DNA of 64,000 nucleotides from Arthrobotrys musiformis (GCA_036971715.1 JAVHJL010000003.1:1674001-1738000); one strand, 5' to 3'. Numbered from the stretch's first letter, positions 36,601 to 49,675 are shown. Notes: a model not told the origin generated them from the letters alone. Numbers and translations are program-made.

Positions 36601-36943
36601 GGTCGTCGCAGTAACTGTCTGCGGCACCTACATGAACATGCATTGGTAAGTCACATGAACGCCGCGCAGATGCAGTTAAATTCGCGATATCCAAAAAAGA
36701 ACTTACAGGACAGGTTGGGGTTATAGTGACAGTTTTTGTCGGGTATACCGGATAGTAGCCCCCTCCCTAAATATTGCGGAGCTGTCAACAATTGCCCTCA
36801 GGAATTCGTTATCGACCACATTCCATTGTGAAACTCACCGGACATGTCGTAACATAACTTGTTACTGTTACTTTTGTCGCTGACACGAAGGAGAACAGCA
36901 AGATAATAGCGAGGGACAATGCGTTGAACGAAGCCGCCATCAT
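33686..36943 (-). CDS. Repeat-rich GPI-anchored-type cell-surface protein
   Basis: Five exons (36943–36839, 36766–36707, 36627–35219, 35150–33911, 33856–33686) give 994 residues. Residues 1–22 are a signal peptide (FNALSLAIILLFSFVSA). Residues 56–520 are Thr/Glu-rich repeats (TETxTDTA type), expected to be heavily O-glycosylated. A Cys-rich domain of about 200 residues follows (CPPGYVC, CRPDECV, CWRPEGCSYKLC, CYDECN, CSTCMERL), then Glu-Pro-Thr repeats. The last exon ends in a hydrophobic tail (MTALMAVLGYFLVMFL), a likely GPI signal. Role: wall or surface protein, perhaps adhesive. The acceptor of exon 3 may be at 36627 or nine bases further in; both are in frame. It diverges from the kelch gene. 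Confidence 0.8.
34206..34295 (-). repeat. 18-bp tandem repeat coding Glu-Pro-Thr units
   Basis: Five copies of an 18-bp unit (plus-strand GGCTCGGGCGTAGTGGTT), the last one diverged. Each encodes a six-residue Pro/Glu/Thr unit of the GPI-type protein. Confidence 0.85.
35640..36060 (-). repeat. 24-bp tandem repeats coding Thr/Glu/Asp units
   Basis: Degenerate 24-bp units encoding TETxTDTA-like octads. Three neighbouring copies (35972–35995, 35996–36019, 36020–36043) are identical, which points to recent duplication and likely length variation among strains. Confidence 0.85.
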
Positions 36944-38707
36944 GTTGTAAGCGGATAGAGGCCTGCAGGCCTATTCGGGAACAGCGAGCGACAAGCTTGT
37001 GTTTGTGTAAAAAAGCGAATGACGGAAGAGATCCAAAACTTCAAAACATCTGAAGTTCAAAATCGTCTCTTCAGATAGAATTGTCTCCAGTTGAGGGCTG
37101 GTGAGGCGTACCAGAAGCTGGAAGCAAATCAGGCTAGAAAGAACTGGCGGTGCGACGGGTTATCTACTCTCATTGACAAGAGGTGTCTCCACCTGGGTTA
37201 GGTCAAGGGTGTGCATTTAGCAGCGTAAATTCCAAGATATCGTAAAGTTGGCCTGCAGAACCGGCAGTAAGCAACATGCAAGGAAGGGCGGGAAAATTTC
37301 TTTCTCGCAAGGTGCCCCGGCTGAGGAGTGCGAATATATTCAAATACTGTATTACTCATTTTTGCAACCCTGGGGTTACCTCTCGCAATCTGGGCACGTT
37401 GGAGGATGGAGTGGCCATCTTTGGCGGAGGGTGATAGTTCATGCTGGATAGACTGTCGCTGCAGCCCTTATTGGCCCGAAGATCCAGGGCTGTGCCAACT
37501 TTTTCCCACTAGCACCCTTCAGCCGTCCCTTTGTTCGAGTAGGGCTTCGAAGCGAGAGCGTGCTCGAGCACACCCAGCCACTTTAAAATGGAATCAGTTG
37601 GTTCTGTGTTTGTCGGCCATCGTATCGACGATATTAGAGCCAGATGATAAAAATATCATTTGCATTCTTTGCTTTCTGTTGTTCACCGCAGCAGGAAACT
37701 TGATCGAACGATTTTGATTTTTTATTTTAATCTTTGACTCCCTTCGTCAGACACAAATATGCTTTTGTGCCACCGGGGATAGCGAGTTTCGCGGGGGGGC
37801 AACCAAAAGGCAGTTAGCAGCATTGAGCTATAACAAGTTCATGGCCTAGCTATAGCAGGCTCCCAAAATGTGGCCTGTCCCCTCTCCGGACTCAAGAGGC
37901 GACCCGGTTGGCCTTGTCTTGTTCAATTGTGTGATCTTTGTTCCTTTTCGCTCTTGACGTTCCCAGCCTGTCCTCAAAGGGTGGGGTGGAATGAGAAACT
38001 ACGTCGCCCAGCTCATGAACAAGCCTTTGAAGGACTCTCTGTCACTCAGAATAAAACCCCCTGTCAGTCTAGTCATGTCGGCAAAGTTAGCGGAAGGTAA
38101 CTGGTACCTCACGGGAAATGCCAGAGACAGTCAAAACCCCTCCCCCATCTCAAGTGTAACAACCGGAGTAACTGCGTGTTTTGACGGACAAGCGATCTCA
38201 TGCAGCCTGTAATGGAAGAAGTCTTGGGTGCATGACCCGCATGGGCACGATAGAAAGCCCGTCGTATACGTTTCTAGCTTGCATTGGTGGATGGGCTCGA
38301 TCGATGCCTCTTCCCATTTCAAGGAGGCTTGCCCTTACTTTGCCATCGAGCAATCGAAGAAGGTGATAAGTTTTTTTTTAGTTCTCCCGAAGGAATACGA
38401 TTTCCTGGGTCATATTTCGTCCCAATCTTTTCCAAGTTGAGGGTCGCATAGGCCTGTCAGGTAAGAACTAGCCAATGCAGTAGCGGATAGGTGCCCTTGA
38501 TTCTGGAGGATGCGAGGTTCGCACCTGGTGGCCCTCAGTACAGCCAGCCGTTGGACCCACCCGAGACTCAGCCCAAGAGGTTTAGTGCGCTCTCCACGAG
38601 CTTTATAATATCAGCCCTTCAGGGAAACCATCGGACCAAAAAAGATCAGATTTGAATTTGAATTTCTTCACGTTCACCACGACTTGCTCGACAAAGCCTA
38701 GGTCAAG
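36944..38707. promoter_or_regulatory. Divergent promoter region of two surface-protein genes
   Basis: Between the start codons of the GPI-type gene (minus) and the kelch gene (plus). No coding potential that I would support. A TTTATAATA element lies about 100 nt before the kelch start. Confidence 0.45.
38602..38610 (+). promoter_or_regulatory. TATA box candidate for the kelch gene
   Basis: TTTATAATA about 100 nt upstream of the kelch start codon. Motif match only. Confidence 0.35.
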
Positions 38708-41700
38708 ATGGTTCGGAGGAGGTTCGTCTTTGCGGCTCTGCCCTTATTGGGCCATGCATTTGTAGTCTCGACGGCAGAAATGGGAATCAGCAGGCGCGAA
38801 AGTGGGCCTTTGGAACGACGGGAAATTGGCATCAGAGCGATGTGCTCGTGGGAACTGCCATCGAGTTAGTTCGGACCGATATCTTATCAGCACATCTTAT
38901 TTCTCAGGGTCCTAACATAGACGAAACAAACCATAGGCGCAATCATTCGAGATCAACTCTTTATTAACGGGGGGAGGCTAAAGCGCGCTAACATTACGGT
39001 CACCGGAGCCCCACAAATAGAAGGTATGCGAATTCTCTGTGCACCTGCTTGTTATTTAATCTTTCCCACGATAATATCCTTTGAAGCAAAGGATTCCTCG
39101 TGATAATGCAGTGAGAGAGAGGGGCACCCCTTAGTTCAGTGCAGTGCAGCGGTGGTGGTAGCGGTGCAAGGTGGTTGGGTGGCCAGGCCAGCCCGCAGTG
39201 CTAAGCTTGAGCCTTTCTGTCTGCGTGCAGGAAAGCATGCGGAAAGGAAAGACCTCACCCGCAACACGCAAACAACGGCACAGCTAACTAGCCGCTGCCA
39301 AATATAAGAAAACCATGCATCGCCCAGGCCGTGTCACCACGAACCATGAAAGCCTCGTGGGTAAAAAGGAGAGGGAGATTTGGCATCTTGCTGACATCCT
39401 GGCAATGTTTACTTAGTCAACGATATCCCAACATATTCGTACTACCTAAATTTGGGAACTGGGTTCAATACCTCAGAGGTACCGTTTAAAACTATAGATA
39501 CTCCGTTTGCCCAGGTTACGGTACGCATAAATTCTCAGTTTCACGATATTCCCAATTTAAAAATGCGGGTGACTGACGTAGCCTCTTGCCGTTTTGTAGA
39601 GTGGGTTTATGGCAGCGAATGACAACAGCTTTTGGCTGTACGGCGGGCTTTTGGCTGACACCGATGCCATCCAATCGTTTCCCGTGGACGATAGTATCCA
39701 AGTTTACGACGTGTACAGACAGGGCCCAGAAAGAATTTGGCAGCAGGGCTGGCAAGTGGGACCCGTTCTTTCTAACGATGTCAACCGCTATGTTGCTGGT
39801 GGCGCTGGCGTCAACGTTAGGGAATTAAACACCACCTACTACTTTTCTGGAGCGAGGGTATGCAATGCGCTCTTTCTTCTTTTGGTCTTTTAGAAGCCTG
39901 AGGCTGATATTTTCTGGAATAGAACAAAAATTGGGGCGAAATTCGTGGCCCTGCCCCTCGTCCGCGATATAGTTCCAATGTCACATCTTCTCAGTTCATA
40001 TCTGCCGATCTGTCGGAACAGGTCCGAACACAATGGGCCAATACTACCCTTCCGTTCCCCGCACGTCCAAGGGTAGACGCAGAAATGGTCTATGTCCCTG
40101 CCGGAAAACTTGGCGCCCTCGTCGTTATTGGGGGTGTGACTAAGGCCGAGTGGCAGTCGGAAAACCCTGATGAGGATGACGAAGTTTATCAAGCCGCCGT
40201 CAATAGTTCGATCACGACGGCTCCAAGCTTTCTTCAGGCTGTGGATGTATATGATATCAGCGACAAGAAGTGGTATGTTCAGAACACAACTGGCGATATT
40301 CCTCCAGCCGGCCTCGCGCAATTTTGCGCAACGGTAGCTAGCTCCGAGGACGGGAAGTCTCACCATATTTACATCTACGGAGGATACCCCGGGCAATCTT
40401 TGACACGCCCTATCGCATATTATGACGATGTCTATGTTCTTTCCATCCCAGCGTTCCAATGGATCAAAGTCCTCGACGGCTCGCCGTTGACTGCACGGAA
40501 AGGCCACAAATGCGTCAAGCCGCTTCCAGATCAAATGTTCATTGTGGGAGGTGCTCCATCCAGCCCGAGCAGATGTATTGACATCATTCGTGTCCTCAAC
40601 CTCAACAAACTCGAGTTTGTGGATGCGTATAACCCATCGGTTTACGAAGAGTACAAAGTCCCACAGGCCATCAGAGATGTTGTCGGCGGAGAGTATGTTC
40701 TACCCATAAACTCGTTTTTATTTCAAGAAAGCTTACAGAGAACTACCTAGTGAAAACGGATCTGCTACGAAAACGGTTTCACGATGGGCGGCTCCGACCC
40801 TCGAAGCAATTTTCATAACTGAGTCGCCTCCTCGAAGAGCTGCGACCTTTTACCCATATCCTTCCGAACCTGCCAACAGCACTCCATCCGTCAGCATCAT
40901 TCAGACGAAGTCGGAGACACCCAAGTTTGTTTATCCAGTCATAGCGGTTTGTATTGTCGTTGTTCTAGCCATCGTCGGAGGCTGCATCGCCTTCTTTTGC
41001 ATCAGGCGCCGCAAGCAAAGGCAAGAAGCCAAGGAAGCAGGAAACGAGCAGTTCCAAAACCAAGAGAAGGATACCAAGGGTGCCGCTTATCCCGAATATC
41101 CAGCCGATGCCCAACAAGGATATGGCAGCTATGGCAGCATGTCGTCAGTCGCACCCGCTTATGCCACTGGAGATCAATATTCTGGTAACCCGCAGATAGT
41201 TTTTGAACTCCCAGGTATGTCCATGTTGATATAGTCGCACAACCTTCTATCCACGTGAAACCTTAGAAACTGACATTTCTTATCTCTAGCCGAACCAAAG
41301 GGTCCAGTAGAACTCGACGCCGGCGTTGTTGACTACTCTAAACTTGGAGTTATCGACGAAAACCAAACCAATGACGCTTTCTCTATCGTTCCTACACCTG
41401 CCACCGAACGCTCCGACCCTATCTCCGCCGCCTCCCGTAATGCCAGTCAAAGGACCCGCCGCTCAGTGTTCTCCGAGGCTACGAGCCCTATTGATAACAT
41501 TCACGGCGGCGTCTCCCCATTGACCCCAGACCCTGAAATCGCAGGCAACCCCGGAGAGACCCCAATAACACCCGCCGAGTTCAGTTGGTGGAGAAAACAC
41601 AGTATTCGGGGCGGCGCCGTAGCCCGAAAGATTAGCAACTTTAGCATCAAGACGCTCTCTAGGACAAATACAGGACTAAGCAGGAGCGACACAACAGCTG

Positions 41701-41933
41701 CAGTCCCTGTTTCCCATCCGGCAGCACAAGCTACAAGCACTAGTCTCACTCCTCCAACCACGGTCGTGCCAACTGCAGCTCCTGACGGCGTGACGCCTCC
41801 AGCAACTGCGACGCAGGAACAGGCTACTGCCATTAGCGCAGAGCCTGCCAACGCCGAGGAAGTAGCTCCTACACCTCCACCCGCCCCGACCACGACCACG
41901 ACCACGACTACAACGAACACGAACACGAACTGA
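38708..41933 (+). CDS. Kelch-repeat single-pass membrane protein
   Basis: Seven exons (38708–38864, 38937–39023, 39417–39520, 39600–39857, 39923–40692, 40751–41214, 41290–41933) give 827 residues. The start has a basic-hydrophobic signal-like segment (RRRFVFAALPLLGHAFVV). Residues 50–455 carry kelch-type blades with GG and aromatic marks: DQLFINGG, FWLYGG, LGALVVIGGV, HIYIYGGYPG, MFIVGGAP. One TM helix lies at about 519–542 and is followed by RRRKQR. The cytoplasmic tail is about 285 residues, Ser/Pro/Thr-rich, ending in a poly-Thr run. This layout recurs in ascomycetes, where such proteins are candidate surface sensors; no ligand is known. Intron 2 is 393 nt, far longer than the rest. Confidence 0.85.
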
Positions 41934-43868
41934 TGATCGCCACTTGTTGGATTCCCACATATATTTTTGGAAGGTCTTTCTTTTACTTACCAACGACAAC
42001 ATATGCTAGTATATTCTTTTTTAGTTATGATAATTCTATTTTTTACAACGGCGTTGGATTTTCGTTTCTAGCTAAGCGCAATAACTTGTAACTAGTTGAA
42101 CTCTTTCTCTTATTTGTCTTGGATCTAAATCTTGTCTCGCTCTTTTTTCTTCTATTTTTTCTTCTTTCTTTTCTTTTTGATAATGTAATACATGAAATAT
42201 TACCGGTTTTCCATTTCTGACATTTGACTAGTAGACCCAAGCGGAGTACCGCTACATGGATTACTCTAATGGATACAAAATCTTCGAGAAGACACATTCC
42301 CTTTTCGGACGCATGCGCGGCTGATGTGGTTGTTTTTGTACATTTTAGTCACTGCGCGGGTGCTTTTGGTTTTGTACACCTTCTTAATCCAACAAGGAAG
42401 TTCTCGGTGATGACGGAACCATTCTTCTTCCTCTTCTTCGATTTGCGGAAAATGAGATCCCCATTACAATTGCGATTAGTTGTGTTTGCTTGGCAACATT
42501 AACATTAACGATAAAATGTGATAAGAAAACAAAAACAAGACATTTCGTGAAAAGTTGCAAGTTGCAAATGTTGTGAACTGCGTGTTCGGTTGCATCTCGG
42601 TCCTTCTCTCCCTCGAAAAAAAAGAATTCCTGTCATCAGGGAAAATTAAAAAGAAATGGCCGGTTCTCACGTAGAGTTACTTACATCTAGGTAGCAAATA
42701 TGTGCTATAGTTAGATATGTTATCGCCTTCGGTTAGAACGCTCTTTTAGAAATATATCCAGCTGAGATCGATAACCGATCTCAGAAGGGCCCTTTCCAAC
42801 CTAGTTGGAGAGGGAATGTAATCCCCACACATACAAAAAAATTCCAGCCCTATAAGCGTTCAGCCTGCAAGTCCAGATAGGCTGCATATACATTCTCACC
42901 AGGCTTCGGATCGCCATTGGGTCAAGCGAGTTTACTCGAGTGAGCGATATATGCAAGCCACGGATTTGCCACCAGTTACTGCAGAGAAGCAGATGGTGTA
43001 GGGTAACAGTTTGTCAGTTTGCATGGGGTACGTATTCGACATGGACAGTGTATGTACCGTGTACAGATGACCTTAATACTAGGATCGCCAACCAGGGTAA
43101 AAAAACATTGTTTTGTTTCTTTTTTCCTTTCTTTCTTTTTTCTTAGTTAGAAGGGTCCTGTTGTTCTTACTTGCAAGGTTGCATGGGGTTTGGAGTGAGA
43201 ATAGGCAACTCCCGCTGCTGCGCTGGGAATGGATGTGGGCAAAAAATGCAACACGGTCTGCGTTGTTGGGTGTTGTCTTGTTCGCATTTTAACGAGGAAT
43301 TCGATTCCGAAAGAGTTAGATTTTGCACCGGTTTCTTGGTCTTTTTTTTTTTTTTTTGGTTCCAGGCCATAAACGCCTGCATGCATAATCATGTCAAAAG
43401 TGTGATACGGGTTCTGGAATGTGCAGCGAAGAGAGGGACTCATCAGCACCGACTGTTGATGTCATCGAGCCTCAAGTTTTTACTCTCAAGTAAAACCCGA
43501 TCAGACCTAGAAATCGATTGATCTCTTTTCGGGGCTCGGTCGTCTTCCACGTGGAATTTACATTTGGGAAAACAAAACTTAAGTCTCACTGCGTTTGTTA
43601 CGTATACAAATGATTCTCTCTGGTTTGTATGATCCATTAACATTAAGCATGCTTTTTTTAAGACATGTCGGGGGGAAATAAGGTAAAAGGTATAATTAGG
43701 AAAATTATGAAGTATTATACATGAAGTTACGAGAGTTGCTTTTGACATATATCTCTCATGGTAAACCTCCTCTAGCTCATTTAGATTCAGATAAATGATA
43801 AATTCTCGTTCGCGAAAAGAATATCACATCCTCACTAATACAACCTCTCCACCGCCTGACTGGCTAAC
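41934..43868. other. Convergent intergenic region
   Basis: 3' flanks of the kelch gene and the CFEM gene. It contains a cluster of three hairpins near 42760–42884 and several T runs, but no protein gene that I can support. Confidence 0.5.
42762..42884. other. Three consecutive stem-loops
   Basis: Stem 1: CTGAGATCG (42762–42770) pairs perfectly with 42776–42784 around a 5-nt loop. Stem 2: CCCTTTCCAAC (42790–42800) pairs with 42804–42814, 11 bp including one G·U, around a 3-nt loop. Stem 3: CAGCCT (42861–42866) pairs with 42879–42884. They could be a structured RNA or a transcription end; unknown. Confidence 0.4.
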
Positions 43869-44571
43869 TTACAAGAAGAAAGCAGCGACGGCACCACCGA
43901 GGGCAAGGACGACGTTGCCGGCGATGGCAACGGCGGCACCAGTGCTTGGTGGTGGTGGTGGCTGGGTGGTGGTAGCGTTACCAGCGGCAGTGGTGGAGAC
44001 AATGGTGGTTGGGACTGGGGCATAGCTGCTTGGCTCAGCAGTGGTAGATGGCTCAGGCTCGCCGTAGGTTGGGGCGGCGCTGGTGGTCTCTGGCTCCTCA
44101 GAGGTGGTTGGCTCTGGCTCAGCGGTGGTTGGCTCAGCAGTGGTTTCTGGCTCAGCAGTGGTGGTTGGCTCTGGCTCAGCGGTGCTGGTTGGGGCAGCAG
44201 TGGTGGTGGCAGCAGCTGGGGCCCTGGTCTCGATCTCGACACCAGCGGCCTTGCAGAGCTCGTAGGTAGCCTTGGCAGCCTCTGTTATGCATGTTAGATA
44301 TATCTGATATTGAAAAGCTTGTTCATTCTTGTGCAAGGTTAAATGGCTACTTACTGGCAATGTCGGCTGGGGAGCAAGCACCCTCAATGCAGTCAGTGGA
44401 GGAGGAGACGAACTGCTTGTTGGAGCAAGAGCAAGCAAAGTCGGTCAAGCTGCATCCGGTGGCCTGGAGGGCTGGGAGGAGACAGGTTTGAGCGCAAGCT
44501 GGGATATCAGCAATCGACTGGGCGGAGGCAACGGCCACAACGGTAGCGAGGGCGACGGCAGTGAACTTCAT
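43869..44571 (-). CDS. CFEM-domain GPI-anchored-type protein
   Basis: Two exons (44571–44355 and 44281–43869; intron 73 nt) give 209 residues. A signal peptide (MKFTAVALATVVAVASAQ) leads into a CFEM domain with all eight cysteines: C26, C30, C40, C47, C49, C61, C66 and C82, the last one supplied by exon 2. Asp44, just before the FACSC motif, is at the place of the heme-iron ligand in CFEM heme-binding proteins. A Pro/Glu/Thr-rich stalk follows, then a hydrophobic tail (AGNVVLALGGAVAAFFL), a likely GPI signal. CFEM proteins act at the fungal surface in iron or heme uptake, wall stability or host contact. Codon use is strongly biased and the leader is CT-rich, both suggesting high expression. 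Confidence 0.92.
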
Positions 44572-47500
44572 TTTGACTTTGTAGTATTAAGAATTATATA
44601 AAACTTAATTTGAAAAAAAGAATGTCGAAAGATGGATAATGCTTGTTGGATATTACAAAGCGAATGTGTGCTATTTACCACTCGAGATGATTAACGACTG
44701 TGTGACTGATGGGTGAGAGAGGAAGAAAAGAATCGTATCGAGATTGGGCCTGGGAAGCCCTTTTATGTATGTCTTCTCTCGCCAACCTATTCTCGCATTT
44801 GATCCTGCCTCGGACAGTTTTTCACATTCCCTGCACCCAGAAGGTTAGAGTGGACATGCATACATCACATTGACGCCTGTCTGACAAAAAAGTTGGCTGC
44901 TGTGAAAATGGGGCGATGCTTGTGTGGGAAAAAAAGCATGGGCCGCAATATACTGGGCACACGCCGATAAGCCCATCCTGCTTCCACCCCTAGCGATCGT
45001 CGACTAAAGATAGGTTTGCCTGGGGTGAGGGGAGCAGTTCCGGCAGGTGCACCGTATTGTGGGCGTAGGCGGATATGTCCAGAGGAGGCTGGCAAAACAG
45101 ATGCACCAGATGTCTGGGAAAGCAGAAATGTCCCACACCATACACTAGCAATCCTGGAACAAAACCTCAATTCATGTTCCTGCATGGGAGCAAACTAGAG
45201 CCAAAATTGGCGACGAAGGCAAAAACGAACAAACGGCATGATTCTTGAATTGAAAAAGCTGTCTGGGGGTGGGTTGAGTTCTCACAGGCGATCTGGAGAA
45301 GGTGGGTCGTCCGGGGTTCGTCTAAAAAGAGGCAGGCTTCGGCTTCACATGTCGACGCTGTTCCCGGTTTCGAAGGTCCCTTCGAGAGGTTTCGAGGCTA
45401 AGCTCAATTTAATTAATTTACCAGCGGCGATTGGGCGACCAGGATGATATGATTGCACGCATTACATTGGGGCTCCCTCTCAATCAACTGCATGTTCGAA
45501 AATGAATTATGATTGATGGGATCACGATCGCCAGTTTCGAGCACTTGAATCTTCGGAACTCTTAGGATGTTATCCCCATATGCAAAATTTTCATGCCAAA
45601 ATGATTAATCGTTAGTGATGTTGGGTTCGTATCCAACCCCGCCCCCCCAGACAGGAGATAGGATTAGCGAGAGTGTTGGACATGTCGTCGGACTGCGCAG
45701 AATGGAAGGGAAAAAAAAAAAAACAGGAATCAAATCGGATTTTGCGGGGTGTGTTACATTCGGGCTGGTGCGTTGTAGTACAACCTCCTTGGCCTTGGTC
45801 TCAGTCGCTTCAAGTTGCAACATCCACATCCAGCAGGAGCTTCATCTATTGACAGCAGCTAGCTGCACTTTCTCTGAGACACCCAATGCTTCTAAACCAT
45901 GGGGCTGCCGCCAGCGAGAGTACCCACCACCCGCATCCAGGCCCAAGGTATCAGTCGAACTTCTGTCTTGCTTTCTGAACACTTTTTACTTCTAGAACTA
46001 GTCGAATTCCTCCAGCCCGACTAGTCAGAGGCTTTTGATTGGAAATAGCAAGCACGAGACTAAATGTAATGTAACCCGGGCGCGGTTACAGCGAATAAAT
46101 CTCATGCTTGCAGCGGATGCCCGGGCCAGCTCGTATCCGTCGAGGATCCCAAGAAAGAAAGAAAAAATTCCTGCATCTCGTAAAATTAAAGACCATGGTT
46201 TAACATTTGCTGTTTCAAGGCAACAGAGCACGCACAGCGTTTTGGCCTTTGGCCCGGCGCTCATTAGCTATATTCTATAGCTTGCTTTATAGCTTGTGGA
46301 GATATCATCTAAAACATATTATAACGTTAACATTCTGAAAAAACTTGACTACACAGACGTCTGCATTTGTAGATTTGGCCGGCTCTCCAGCGCTGTAGCT
46401 AGCTGATCGTTTAGTTGAGACTTAACTCCGAATCCTCATACTCTTGATGTCATAGATCTATAGAGCTATGACTTCAAAGGGAAATGGAGTGGCCTAACTA
46501 GTGAGCACTGTCGAAAACCTGGAACCTTCTCCCAGCGCGAATGCTTTCCCCAAACTTTTTGCGAACTATAAAATGTGGAGGCATATATGTATAACAGCCG
46601 GCTTATGCATATTCCTGAATCGCGAAATCCAATAATCTGGAGGTAAGTGTGGATCCCCTTTCGAGCGTAATACCGCTTCGGGAATCTACGGCCGAAGCGA
46701 CTATATTTCTTTCATGCATGATCAGATGCCAGCTTCGAGGATGTTAAGCTTTCTCAAAGTCCGAGGAAGGCAGCTTGTGACAGGCTTGGCTCAGACGGCT
46801 CAATTACCTTTTTTCTGGGGTAGGGGCCTGGGGTTGTCTTGTGCCGTCATTGGCATTGCTTCGAGACCCTTGCCCTGCTAACTTACGGGGAGTTTTCTTG
46901 GTATCTGGGAATTATACGCTTCTGTCCCTTGAAGCCTTCTTCGATCGAAATAGCAGGCACCAAAAATTTTTTGATCGGTGCAGATACGTATATATCTGTA
47001 CAAAGAGTCCTTGAATGAGTAATGAGATGCGAGATATATTGACCGATATCGCGATTAATTTGTTTTATTTTCATTTCGTTTCCAAATGCAAATACGAGCA
47101 CCGGTCGGTATGGCTTAGCTGCTACAACCACCCACCTACATCCCACGACGAGGAATGACACCGACTTCAGTGGCTCATGAGAGCTCGACAAATAATTTCA
47201 AGACGAAATTTCTTTAGCTTTGGTTGCTGATGTCTATATTCTAGGCATTTGGCCTTTCCCGTCCCCCAGCACACGTTTTTCAGAATTTTCGACAAAATTT
47301 TTGTTACCATAGAGCTGAAAAATGCCCGCAAGTGCTCCCAGATTGATATTTCTTTTGAAAAGCTGATGCGCTTTAAGCCGTGGCAACGGGAAGTTCTATC
47401 GATGGATCGCCTTCATCAACACTCTTCCTATATATTCCGCCAACAGTTGACTGGTCACGAGCCCACATGCGGCCCCGTCGATTGCTTACATCATACGGAG

Positions 47501-49675
47501 CCCCAAAGTTTGAGTGCTGGGCGAAGGTTTGATTGAAAGAAGAGCAAGAAATTGAGTTGGCGTTTCCGTACATCCTTCGGGAGGAGCTAGAAGAAGGCTG
47601 CATCTATCATATGATGATGATTCGATTCGATACTGGTATTATGGCACATGGGTGAATTAGCATTTCAAAAGTCGAGATCAGGGCGCGAGTCAGTTGGTGT
47701 CTGCCTATGGCGAGCTGACTTGGGTTGGAAACAGGGCTAACATTAGGTCAAAACAAAGATTCGATTGTGCAGCCAGCCGGCCGTCCAACGGCACAGCGTG
47801 CGGGGAGATGCTCATTTATTAGGCTGCTGCCGGAAGGGCGAGCGAGTCGCGTGGGTGGGTGCATAGCCATGCGCTATGGTGTGAAGTGCAGCACGTTTTA
47901 CCAGGCGGCTGTTTGACATTCTTTGACAGGATCGTATCTGCACGGCTGCGGGAGTGCCAAACACTGTATCGCGAATCGGAGAACATGGTGTTTCGGATGC
48001 TAAATTCTGCAATTCTGGCTTTTAACTTTTGATTCGAACTACACTGCAGCATTGTCCAGCGCCTCTCGTGCGCTTAGGCATTACGAATACTACGCGGCTT
48101 GCATTTGGGAATTAAACTTTATTGACAAGTTTGGAAAGGCGCGAGTTAGAGTCGCCTGTTTCAAATACTTCCTAGAAAGGGCGATAAATTTAGAACTCAT
48201 AAATGCCCCGTAGACGGTCACCAAATCACGATTGCATTTTGTCGATCGAGAATGCGTCGGTGCGTATGTTCGATGCGTCCTCGGACTATAGACGGTTGGG
48301 AGAGAAAGATATTTATAGATTGTAATCCTGGGCCTGTTAAGCTGTTGGATAAAAGAGAAGGTAACGCTAGGGCCGGCTAAACGAGGGTGATAAAAATCAA
48401 AAGAGCTAAGGAAATTTTTCGTATTTTGTAAAAATAATATCTACGTATTGGGATGTTAACTTGAAGTCTTCGCACGAGTTTATCCAAATTGATCGTGAAC
48501 AAGTGCTAGGGCCTGTGGACGGGAGGTAGCATCAATATATCGATAAGGGTGATAAGATAGCGCTATAGCGCAATTACAAGTACTATACAAATTGTTTTCC
48601 CGTCGAAAGGGGCCAAAGCTAAGCAAAAAACCACCCGCGATCTCCTAAGTTGCGCCTGTTTCAATTCAACTCGGACCCGTCATAGCAAAGATAAATTCTG
48701 CATCTAAACTTAGATCTGAATTGAATAGCCAGATGCATCGAATTCCTCAAGACAAACCATCAACCGTGGTAGATATCCCAATCATGATGAATCCAAATGC
48801 CACACCATGGGAAAAACCATTCAAGTTGCATTTGGCGACTCCACTCCGTTGCATGCAATGCATAGGCGCCCGGCTAAGGAACATCGTCGCTTTCGAATTC
48901 GGTTGGGCCCTTAGCACGCTAAAACTCGCCCCCCAATGAAAGGGCGCGAATAGGGGCTCTATAATCGACAAGACTTTTAGTAGTTTAGCTGCTTCGTCTC
49001 GAGATTCATATCCAGACGAACCCGCATCCACGAAAGTCGCGAGGGCTCTTTTCCCCCTCCGCATCCTCGATCAATTCTAATCTCTCATCGGCAGTCGTCT
49101 CGCTTTTCTCCACGTTCTCTAGCTTACTAGGCCTCATCTGAGAGCTCGTTTCGACGAGAATTCAATCGATTCCGCCCTTCCCACCTGCCATCTGCCAGTC
49201 TGTTTGACCCCATCCCAACCATTTGGTAAGGCTGTGGCCACTTGCGGTAACGTGATAGATTTCACGGAGGGTTGGCTGCCCGTCTTTTTCGGCTGCACAC
49301 CCACACCAGCTTTTTTTTTTCACTTCGCTTTCGAGCCCCCCTAAATTTTCGCCAATTGCAGTCATCCACCCGAGATTTGACAGTGCAAAAGAAACACGCG
49401 AATCAAGTCGACTCGGAGCCATTGCCATGCGCTACTATCACGCAGCCTTCGACTAGGTTTAGCTATTGCAGCAGCTTCCTGGCTTCGTGTAATTCTCGCT
49501 TTCCTTATTGTTTTACTCTTCCCCCCCTTGTTATTCGTGTCGTTGTCCCTGTACGGTGCCTGCAGAGAGGAGCGCGCGCGGGGAGATCATAGGCCTAGGG
49601 GTAAAAATCGATTAGAGCTTGCTCCTTGACTTGCAGTGCATTCACATCTCGGAGCCCCTCCACTGCCAATCGGTC
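44572..49675. other. Large gene-poor region
   Basis: About 5.1 kb between the start of the CFEM gene and the start of the second zinc-cluster regulator, so both promoters lie in it. I see no supported coding gene; the open frames are short and lack similarity. The final 600 bases look like a long leader with upstream open frames. Confidence 0.5.
44761..44768 (-). promoter_or_regulatory. TATA-like element for the CFEM gene
   Basis: The minus strand reads ACATAAAA about 190 nt upstream of the CFEM start, followed by a CT-rich stretch (TCTTTTCTTCCTCTCTC), a common arrangement in strongly expressed fungal genes. Confidence 0.35.

Noticed and set aside
41501..41926. Val/Gly/Ala-rich minus-strand open frame opposite the kelch tail
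   Set aside because: Antisense shadow of the Pro/Thr-rich cytoplasmic tail of the kelch protein.
45615..45995. Plus-strand open frame of 126 codons
   Set aside because: Low-complexity start, no family likeness and no supporting exons around it.
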